Positions 55,530-64,000 of a stretch of DNA of 64,000 nucleotides are shown in pieces. Below the pieces are notes generated by a model. That model had not been told where the DNA came from. It saw only the letters and a program-made list of their open reading frames with translations, and did not search any database. Numbering within the stretch: position 1 is the first letter of the stretch; the number at the start of each line of letters is the position of its first letter. Both the position numbers and the translations under genes were made by a program. Source of the stretch: Anastrepha obliqua (Eukaryota > Arthropoda > Insecta > Diptera > Tephritidae); assembly GCF_027943255.1 (NCBI RefSeq), contig NC_072892.1:124451792-124515791 (forward strand), read 5' to 3'.

Positions 55530-55625
55530 AATTGCAGCTTTACTAGATAACTTTATTGTTGCTTTCAAACACAAAAATGTTTCGTCAAGTAAGCCGAGCA
55601 GAGAAGTGACGAATGGAGAAGGGCT
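55530..55625. repeat. unclassified dispersed repeat, shared with 59900-59975 and 60260-60280
   Basis: GATAACTTTATTGTTGCTTTC followed by TTCGTCAAGTAAGCCGAGCA (first motif trimmed elsewhere) recurs at 59912-59975, and AGCGAGCAGAGAAGTGGG recurs at 60262-60280. Confidence 0.5.
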
Positions 55626-56500
55626 ATTACTACGTGCCGGCTGAACAACGACTGATTGGACGAATGTCTGTGAAGCGAGCGGGCAGAAATTGGCTGCCGC
55701 GGGTCCTCTGATTTGATTTGTCACCATGGTAGTATAATTTGTCATTCTTAATACGATTAAACCCTACCTCGTTGGCAGTTAAAATCCTCAGTTCCTTATC
55801 GCAAAACTTACTGAACGCTATAAATTCTATAGGAATGGCAGTATTTTTTCAGATATAAACCCAACATTGCACTTGCATATGCTACTCTTAAACATTATAC
55901 TTTTATTATAATTACTTTTCTATATTTTGTAAGGCTTCTCTCACACGAAATGATGAACAATAATTCATTTGAGTGTACAAGGTACGTGAATTGTACATTT
56001 TACATTACACTAATACAATACTAGGCTTGTATATGCGACAGTAATATACGTACATATATGGTTTAAGTATATACACTCCAAGATATATATTATATATACA
56101 GATGCGTTTTTGGTCTGTACATACTTATGTATGGAATTTACGAAACAATCCTACTCAAAGTAATTAGTAGGTTATTCGGTTGGTAAACATAGTATGTACG
56201 TGCATATCGATGTTCCTCTGCAATAACGAAACAACTCAAATTATAACAATTCTCAGTAGAAGATGTAGCGATGTTCCGCATGAAAATATGGTTATTTATA
56301 AACCTAGACTACTAAATAATTTAAATACATGAAATTTTGAGTTGTGCCATTATTGCAGAGGGCCAGCGATATAAGAATGTATGTGGGTATGTGGGTTGGT
56401 GGTAATATAGTTAGTTACTACTAAATTTTAATTGATTACACGTAAACTAAAGTAGACTAATAAGTATAAAATTATAAGAATTAATTGTAAATTTCCGCAT
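55626..56500. other. region downstream of the zinc-finger gene
   Basis: This holds the presumed 3' UTR and flank of the ZNF800-like gene on the minus strand. It is AT-rich, with CATA-type repeats near 56050-56130. No coding signal. Confidence 0.5.
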
Positions 56501-58395
56501 TTAGTTTTCCAATGCAGAGCGTAATAGACTGTCGCGGTATTTGAAGCTCTCGTCACGCAGGCGACCAAGCACTGAGATGCGTTTGCGGGGCGTGGGAGGT
56601 GGATCACTTTCTCGTGGAATTGACGGAGGCGGGGAGACATGTAAACTATTGATGCTGTTATCATCGCTGCACAACGTCTCGCTGGGCGAAGATTTGCCAT
56701 TGGCGTTTTGATGCAGCGATGAATCGACTTTTTCCAAGAGCCAATTAAGTGTGCTGGTATGCAGTGATAATGATGGTTTGATTCTGAATGATGTTGGCGA
56801 AGCCTTGGCTACTTTGTCGAGGAAGGTGTCATCCAGTAACGTAGAACGTAGTCGCGCAGCTTCCAATTCACTGGCTTCGATAACCGGCACCGAATGGTTG
56901 TCAGCGCGTTGCGTAGAGATCAAGCGCGTCCGCATCTGCGGTCTTTCTGTGGGCAGCTCGGGCTGAGTAGCTGATGCCGCCGCGCCGCTACTTATAACTG
57001 AAGAAGCCAAACGTTGCGCAGCGCCACGAATATGATCTCTGCTGGCAGCGGAACCTAAGAGCGACTCAATGCAATGAAGGCTACCATCTGCTGAGTTGGC
57101 ATTCATTGTATTACGCCGTCTTAAGGTACGTGTTACGTCGCTTTGCACAACATTGTTATCCTTCTTCACCAAACTGGAGAGATCATATACAAAGTCTTTA
57201 TTCTCAGGTTTAATGCGATTCCGTATAGGCCGCCTTGCCGGAGTTTTCACGCCACCTTGGCATGTTTCGTGTTGTGATTGTGAGCGTTTCAATTTCTGCC
57301 TTGTGAGTTTACTTATAACGACACTAAGACCACTTGAAACTGCAATTGCCTTATTGCGCTTTAAACGTTTCAGATTTGGCTTAGTTTCATTTAAGCTTCC
57401 AATGTCTTCGATTGACCCATTCACGGCACACAAACTATTGTCCTCATCGAGTACAACAATATCGCCCTCGACATCCTCTCGGCTGTAATTCACTTCGTGC
57501 TCCGAAACAAATTCGATTGACATTTGCTCAGGATCACCTTTCATGCCGTGGGTGTTGCCCAAATGGTTGACAATGTCATAGCGTCGGAAAGCGCGATACT
57601 CGCACAACGTGCAACCAAAGCGTTGAGCGCGATAGTGGAACATCGATATGTGACGACGTAGATTGCTTAAAGCGGTAAATTGCTTATAACATATCTTACA
57701 GCGACACAATAGGCGTTTTTCCATTGGCGCAGTACGCATACGACGACCTGTCTTCTTTTCTGTGTCCTCTTCGTATCCTTCAGGCGTGCTCTCATTTGTA
57801 GCTATACCAGGCAAAATATCGGCATCAGTTACATTTTGGTCGACTGGAGAATCTGCAGTTAATTTTGATGGCGTATGTACTTGCTCAGCTTCAACCACGT
57901 CCTCCTTAGCTTCTTCAGTGCCAGAAGCAGTCAAATCATCTTGGTCAATTGTAACCGTTTGTAGGCCCACTCCAAAATCCTGCCTGCCCAGATTCGCGAA
58001 CAACTCATTCAAAAGTTCCGTATCGGGATCTTCGGCAACAACTGCACTCGCACTTTGTAGGCGCGTCTCTTTCGAAGATTTCTCCAACGATGAATGCGGT
58101 TTCGAACGTTTCGGGCATGCACTCATGCCGTAAATAGAAGTTTTTTCAAGAGCGCATTGTTTTACCTCACAGTGCTGCAGGTGTGTAGATAGTGCGGCAC
58201 GGCGTTCAAACGACTTATCGCAATAAGTGCAAGTAGATAATAGTTTTTTGGGTTCCAAATCGCTACCATCACTACCAGTGCTGCATTCAGATTTAACTTT
58301 GGCAGTAGTACAAGGCACATCATTGCATATTTCCTGTTTAATTTGCACCGTGTCGTCAACCTGGGTAGATCCATCCAAGTCCGTGCTAATTTTAC
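56501..58395 (-). CDS. zinc-finger gene exon 6 (last, 631 codons with stop)
   Basis: This begins KISTDLDGSTQVDD after the acceptor TTTGTATAG. It contains three fingers, long acidic and Ser-rich linkers, and a C-terminal block SPPPSIPRESDPPPTPRKRI ending LLRSALEN-stop. An internal start is not needed, because the frame is open through the splice. Confidence 0.88.
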
Positions 58396-61300
58396 CTATA
58401 CAAATTCAATTAAGACATTTTGAATTCGTTACACGCAATTAGTTAACAATTTGAATGCTTACTCGTCAATATTTTTCGATGCTTCATTTTCCTTTTCTTT
58501 GATGCTATGCCCATGTTTTTGGACACACAGTTTTCTTGGGAGATGCCTGCCTGCTCAACAATTACAGCCAATGTTGCTGCCTTGTCCACCTCCTCTGGCT
58601 GCTGACCATAGGCTTCTGCGCATGTATCGGGCACTTCAGCCGTACTTTCTGTCGTCGCTTGCAATTTTATGCGTTTGATATCGCGTGTCTCATCAATACC
58701 TGCTGCAAGTGTTCTACTTAAAATGTTATGCTTAATTGGACAGTGCAACAGATGGGTAGTAAGAGCTTCAATGAGCTCAAACATCTTTCCACAGTGTTCA
58801 CATTTGTGATAATTATGAGAGAGTGTACGCTTTGCTCTTGTAATAACTGTATGATCAGGCATTGTTTGCGTTTGTTGTTCTTGTTTGTTCTGCTCAACTG
58901 TCGATGTAAATACCGTTGGTCTACTGTTTTCAAGAGAATTACAAAAGTTATTAATACAAACTGTAGCACTGAAAAGGTTTAAACAAGCATACGTACGTGT
59001 GATCTTGAGAAAAATGTATTTCAAGCTCTTTGGTGTTCGAAAAACTAAGTGTGCAATCATCCTGTGGACATGCCAACATGTTTTTTATCTTTTCCTGTTC
59101 TACCAGCTGATCCGTGCATTCACCTGAAAGATAGGCCATTTTTATTAATAATTCAGAAAATATCTTGACTTTACGCTAAAATGAGCAACACCATAATATG
59201 TTTTCTATTTATTTCTTTCATGCAAAAAAGTTTACACTAACAATTATTGTTACAGTGGTAAATGTAAGTATAAGGTGTTAGGGGTAGCTAGAATTTTCAA
59301 AAATTGTTTTTTTGCATTTTCTTAAAGTTGTGTAAGTAAATTCAAAACTATATTTTTTGAACTGGTGATCACTATAGCTTAAAACCCGCCTGGTAAGTTT
59401 CAATAAAAAGTATACTGTTTTTGAAAAACAAAAAACTCGTGCCTGATCGAAGATTTTTTTTTAATTGTCGGTGTTTTTCTCGAAAATCTGAAAAATATAT
59501 ACTGAAACCCCCATATTGTTCATTTACAAAAAAAAATTGGATTAGGCACAAGATTATTTGTTAATAAAACTAGTTTCTCATGTCTGATTGATTTTAGATG
59601 AATCTCCAAGGACTTGTGATGATCACCGGTAGAAACGGGCTGCACACAAACAGCGATAACTTTTACTCGTAAATTTATTAATTTTTTTTAATTTTACTAA
59701 AGTCAAGTCGAAACATGATGTATAAATGCTATGTTTTTATTTTTGTTAAATAAAGCAATCTGACTACCCCATAAGGCCTCTTCCTTTCGCCAAGCGTGAG
59801 CAAGTGGCGAATAGATGCAGCAACTGGTATAAATAAATATATCTTGGCATCGCTGGAATAGAGTTATACCGGTTTTATGACGTAAAGCCATACTCGCTAA
59901 CGGCGAATTTTACTTGATAACTTTGTTGTTGCTTTCATATGCAAGTTTTCCGTCAAGTTAATCGAGCATAGAGATAGACCATTCCCACGACAGCCAGTTC
60001 TAGGTAACCGGAACGACCCGGATTTATATCCAGCCAAGGACTGTTGTTGTTGTTGTTGTTGTAACAGCATAAACATTCCCCATACTTACATACGGGGAAT
60101 GCTGCTGGAGTGACAGTCCTTGACCGGATATAAATCCGGGTCGTTTCGGTAACGTAGAACCGACTGTCGTGGAAACGAGCCAAGGACTGTCACTTCAGCA
60201 GCATTCCCAGTATATGTATGGGGATTGTTTATGCTGCTACAACAACAACAGCAGCATAGAAATAGCGAGCAGAGAAGTGGGAATAATAATAATCTCAAAC
60301 ACGTGAAATTATTTTAACCCGGTTTTTTAGCAGTTTCCTAAGAACCCAAGCAAATTAGCACTTTAAAGTATACATCAACTCAAGGAGGTGGCGCTTTTCA
60401 TGAACGACAGTATTGATTAATTCATAATTAATTCATAATTAATCAATTAAATTATTGTACACTTTAAATCGAAGCATTACGGTTTCGATTTAGTCCAATT
60501 ATAGTAAATTCTGAAATAAGTATTGCCTAATGCTAATGCTATTGCATACTCCCCATGTAATTTGATTCTCTGGAGATAGAACTTATGACATGCAGCTAGT
60601 AGGTCACGCACTAATACACTCGGCTACGGCAAATATGTTTTGAACTAAATAAAAAATAATGAAGAAGAAGAAAAAAAAACATATAATGAAGATAAGAATT
60701 TTTTCGTTGTTGCATGATCGTGTGGAAAATGCAGCCATTTAGTGTTTACTATTCGCTCCACTGCACTTACTAAAAACCCCCACTCACTCATGATTAATTT
60801 TTTTATCACTCAGTACAAAGACATTTTCAGTTTTAACTCGTTTCTTTACGATAAATGTAAAAGATATGCCGATATTCCTTAACTTTGCAAAGCAACCAAA
60901 TATATTGGTTAATATGCCAGGTTCTTTCAAGCGAAGATTTTAAAATATTATGCAATTACAACATACAAAACTTTTAACATATAAATGCATGTCCACTAAT
61001 GAAAGATCCACTAACACAAATATATCATCTAAAATAATAATTTGGAAAATCAATTTCGGCGCATAACTCGTCTTCGAGCAGAATAATGAAGTGCATTTCT
61101 TACTAAAGCTGATGACATTCTATATATTCTTTGCAAAAGGGGTACTACACCTGTACAGTACAAAAAAATCACAAACGCATATACCAACACTACCACAGTC
61201 AACTCCGTCATATCTATATGCATGTAGGTTATGTTCTTAATGTGTATGTATAACTAAAAATATTTTATATAAAATTACCAGCTAATGCTTTTTCACCCAT

Positions 61301-62080
61301 AAGTTCACTACTTTCACACAAGGTTCTGGTCTGTTGCACAGCTTCACCAGTTTTTTGCAAAACAGATTCACATCTACTATTTGTATTGTTACAAATTTCT
61401 TTGGCCGCCATTACATGACTGCTCTGTAAAGAAAAACAAAAACAAAAAAAAAAATGGTACAAAAAACGAGCATGATGAAATATGCACCATCGCCATTTTA
61501 TTTATTATTCTAACAATTAGCCAGTCACTTACCGAGAATCCATTGTAATTATCGCCCTCTGTATTGTCATCATGGCTACGAACTTCGCTCCGACAAAATA
61601 CTCTTTTATGACCAATAAACTGCGTCAGGCTTCTGAACATATTGCGACACTTTTTACATTCATATATCAGACTACATTCTTTCAGCAATAATTGCTGAAC
61701 CTGATAACAAAAGCAAAATATAAATAAAATCAATTTGGTCCAACTTTAAGCAAAGTATATTGAAAAATCACATTATGCATGACCTACTTTTATACATGTA
61801 CGTAGGTTTACTTACTCCATCAGCCCGTCTAGCCCTAGCTCGATGGCCCTAATCATGAATTTTATCTACATCATAACACGAACAATGATCTTACCTCTTC
61901 ATTTCCATTATCGTACAACAGCTTTGCCTCCTTAAAGCTGTCATCATAGTTGGGTTGCATTTGAGGACGCATCAAAAATATATCCTGATACTCTTCAAGT
62001 AAAGAAGCCTTAGCTCCTATATCCTCAGATAATATCTGTTCCGTATCGGAGCTATAGTAATCGGACGTGCGCTTTCTCAT
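56501..62080 (-). CDS. multi-zinc-finger protein, ZNF800-like (993 aa, six exons, spliced)
   Basis: Exons 62080-61895, 61700-61533, 61423-61279, 59123-58997, 58923-58463 and 58395-56501 join in phase into 2982 nt ending TAA, with consensus AG/GT at every junction. The zinc fingers, in order, are: an atypical CCHC finger (C77, C80, H93, C98; YECKKCRNMFRSLTQFIGHK); a C2H2 finger at 185-208; a finger at 250-270 (YHKCEHCGKMF); one at 418-438 (CTYCDKSF); and a C-terminal pair at 595-645 (CKICYKQFTALSNLRRH and FGCTLCEYRAFRRYDIVNH). The long linkers are acidic or Ser-rich, as in nuclear regulators, with basic patches such as SKKRKMKHRKI. The first finger and the C-terminal pair resemble, from memory, human ZNF800; this was not checked by search. 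It is probably a nuclear DNA- or RNA-binding factor with unknown targets. The ATG at 62080 has A at -3. Confidence 0.85.
58463..58923 (-). CDS. zinc-finger gene exon 5
   Basis: Acceptor TTGAAAACAG and donor GTAAGC. It encodes a finger at KCEHCGKMFELIEALTTH, then an acidic linker and a basic C-terminal patch (SKKRKMKHRKI) that could act in nuclear import. Confidence 0.82.
58997..59123 (-). CDS. zinc-finger gene exon 4
   Basis: Acceptor ATCTTTCAG and donor GTACGT. It encodes the finger CPQDDC...HFSQDH, with four residues between the cysteines. It leaves in phase 2. Confidence 0.8.
59281..59770. mobile_element. MITE with GGGGTAG ends, copy 3
   Basis: Left end GGGGTAGCTAGAATTTTC and right end CTGACTACCCC bound a body matching copies 1 and 2 (TTTTTGAACTGGTGATCACT, AGGACTTGTGATGATCACC). 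It lies in intron 3 of the zinc-finger gene. Confidence 0.72.
59976..60260. repeat. SINE-like repeat in alternating orientations, with (TTG)n
   Basis: 59981-60033 is the inverted copy of 60113-60168 (GGATATAAATCCGGGTCG core), and 60068-60121 is the inverted copy of 60182-60235 (GGAATGCTGCTGGAGTGAC core). Read in reverse, the unit ends GCTGTTACAACAACAACAAC, the same kind of (CAA)n tail as the Jockey-like LINE ends at 20.2 and 25.1 kb. Confidence 0.7.
60261..61278. other. zinc-finger gene intron 3, unassigned part
   Basis: AT-rich, no recognised element. Confidence 0.5.
61279..61423 (-). CDS. zinc-finger gene exon 3
   Basis: Acceptor TTTCTTTACAG and donor GTAATT. It encodes SSHVMAAKEICNNTNSRCES and a Gln/Glu-rich continuation. 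No finger. It leaves in phase 1. Confidence 0.8.
61533..61700 (-). CDS. zinc-finger gene exon 2 (CCHC finger)
   Basis: Acceptor TTTTGTTATCAG and donor GTAAGTG bound 56 codons. The exon holds the first, atypical zinc finger, whose last ligand is Cys rather than His. Confidence 0.85.
61895..62080 (-). CDS. zinc-finger gene exon 1
   Basis: 62 codons starting MRKRTSDYYSSDTEQILSED, a Ser/Asp-rich N-terminus, ending NEE before a GTAAGA donor in phase 0. Confidence 0.85.
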
Positions 62081-64000
62081 GCTTGCAGCCAGCAGGTCAC
62101 GTAGTCGCCTTTAACGATACACACTTTATTGCTGCGTTCAGTCGCTAACTCTGCTACTGCGCTGCGACTGCTCTCAATATTTGTTTTTCTATGTTTTTTG
62201 TTTTCTTACACAACCGCACCAAGCAAAATCTGAATTCTAAATCACCGCCTTGTATTAACACTATCACTAGCGCCAGCGTTGAAGAAACGAATGCAGTTGC
62301 TAGTGTCGCTGCACTGCACCCAACAAAACACTGCGCTTTAAGACACACCGTGTCACTTTTTTGCAAATGCCAATTATGTACCAGGAAAATGCATTTTACA
62401 ACTCACCGCAAAGCGCAAAAGAAGCACAAATACTCTATTTTCCTCTACCTGAACGAATTTTCCGATATTTCTCCGTGTCTTCTCTCATTGTTTTTAACAC
62501 ACATCGCCAGTGGTGCCAGATCAAAGTGTATGCGTAGTTTGCAAAATAATCCCCTTAAGTTGAATTTTATTTTAATCGTACAACAATACGAATAATTGTA
62601 TTTTAATAATTTTCCATTACACATCGCATAAAATAATTATTTATTAATTATTATATGAGTATTCAATCTATAAAAACGGGTGCTCTGCTTGTGAATTACA
62701 TGGAACGAAGATTGATTAGATAACTTATCCCCTCGTTTCATTTTATTTTTTTCTGTATTCTCTATGGTTTCAGCAGAGTTTCAGTTCATATACATTGCAC
62801 CAATTTTTATTATTAATTCCTCGCGAATATTTAGCTGCCAAAGCGCATTGATTAATAGATAGATTCGCTTTGTTTAGCTGTTAATGAAAATATTAGTCAC
62901 GAATCCAGAATTTATGCTTCAACGCAGTATGTATCCGTAGCGCTTCTTCGATTTTTTGCATCCGTAGTCTACCTGCAGTTGCAGTTGTTTTTGTTGTTTA
63001 CTGCTTCTTTACTTGAGTACACCGCAGCCATTTACAAGTTTGCATAAATCCCGTGCATAATTGTAACTAGTATCAATTGAAGGAAATTCAAATAAACAAA
63101 TCCCAAACTATTCATTTTAGTATAAATAATAATATTCCAATTGGTTCAAAATTTTCAGAATATATTTTATTTATTTTCAGTAAATGTTAACTGGCAACCT
63201 TGACTAACTGAGCGCAATCAGATGGCACGATCCAAGGCACGACGGGTGCGTCTACATTGCAGCGCATTGGTGGGTTTTCATTCACATAGCACCCCGCGAA
63301 GTTTGTATGCAAGAATCATGAATACAAGATTACACAGATTGCCCTAATTTATGTGAGTTGTTCGAGAGAGCTAAGAGAGTGTCGAAAAAGGTTAACTGCC
63401 TTTGTAAACAGAAATAAAAAGTTACATTAGGTTAATGATAAGAATATACTCGAACATAGAAAAACGTTGTTATAAACGTTTAATTGGGATAAAAGTAGAT
63501 ATATTAGTACTGTGATACATATTAGCTATAGTTTAAAATATATTGATTTTAGATGATGGTAAATGTAATTCATAACTTGTCAAGCCTATAAGTATTTGAA
63601 TAACTGAAATGAATAACAGCAAGAATCAAAATTACTATGAATTTCTAAGCATTCGATCTCAAAAAGGAGCCTTCGCAAAAGAGGACAAGAATTCAAAACT
63701 TGCAGATTGCACAATTCACAGAAGTTAAAAAAATATAAAATTTTGGATTTATATTTTTTGTAAAGATAGTGCGCGCTTTTACCATGCTAACTTTTTCGTC
63801 CAAAATTCCATGGTGAAAATTCTCAGTCTGCGTTTAGTCATATTATATTAAAAAATGTTAATAAGCGCTTGTGAGCTTATTTAAAATCTCATTTGTTCTG
63901 TCGCGTTATTGTGAATGAGGGATTGTAATACTGGCAACTAGATGGCGCACATACGCCAATCGTGTGGTAACTCCACCATCAGCTGTAGGAGTTTGACCGC
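62081..64000. other. upstream region of the zinc-finger gene
   Basis: The first 100-150 bases upstream of the ATG probably hold the 5' UTR and promoter of the minus-strand gene, but no TATA box or initiator could be fixed. The plus-strand frame at 62191-62595 has no recognisable similarity. The rest is AT-rich with nothing recognised. Confidence 0.5.

Noticed and set aside
56751..58133. Plus-strand frames of 70-130 codons
   Set aside because: They are antisense shadows of the long last exon of the zinc-finger gene.
62191..62595. 134-codon plus-strand frame upstream of the zinc-finger gene
   Set aside because: Composition is irregular and it starts in the likely promoter and 5' UTR of the minus-strand gene. 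No similarity recognised.
1..64000. A novel multi-gene defence or biosynthetic system
   Set aside because: Apart from two spliced host genes, all recognisable coding sequence is transposase or LINE-derived; no cluster of unknown conserved genes is present.

Overview
This is fly nuclear DNA, most likely from a tephritid fruit fly. The evidence is small GT/AG-spliced exons in AT-rich sequence, together with a dense load of insect mobile elements: mariner DD34D, maT-like DD37D, rosa-like DD41D, piggyBac, non-LTR LINEs, tRNA-headed SINEs and a Helitron-like repeat. The tephritid placement is inference; an insect genome is secure. No bacterial gene, CRISPR array, rRNA or stand-alone tRNA was seen.

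Two host genes can be read, both on the minus strand. The first runs from 43187 down to 1355. It assembles from ten exons into one phase-consistent 1158-nt frame (385 residues) that carries a pleckstrin-homology domain. Exons 4-10 (12643-1355) are secure. Exons 1-3 are supported by phase and splice signals but are less certain. The second runs from 62080 down to 56501. It has six exons, 2982 nt and 993 residues, and encodes a multi-zinc-finger nuclear protein resembling the ZNF800 family.

Nearly everything else is transposon debris, mostly inside the PH gene's introns. By region: 1.8-11 kb holds SINEs, a LINE RNase H fragment, a maT copy and several shrunken mariners. 13-18 kb is one LINE broken by a near-intact mariner, by a second LINE with a target duplication, and by a palindromic element. 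19.8-35.7 kb holds LINE, mariner and SINE fragments. 36-40.6 kb has no recognised gene or transposon and many microsatellites. 40.6-41.9 kb holds LINE fragments. 43.3-47.7 kb is a three-level nest, with piggyBac inside a mariner inside another mariner. 47.8-55.4 kb holds LINE pieces, a foldback element, a Helitron-like element with a ten-unit tandem array, and maT copies. 56.5-62.1 kb is the zinc-finger gene, with a MITE and an inverted SINE-like composite in its third intron.

I see no undescribed multi-gene system. The points most worth following are the very long transposon-swollen PH gene and its two mutually consistent start models, the repeated production of mariner derivatives that keep terminal repeats and a DNA-binding domain but lose the catalytic domain, and the datable nested insertions.
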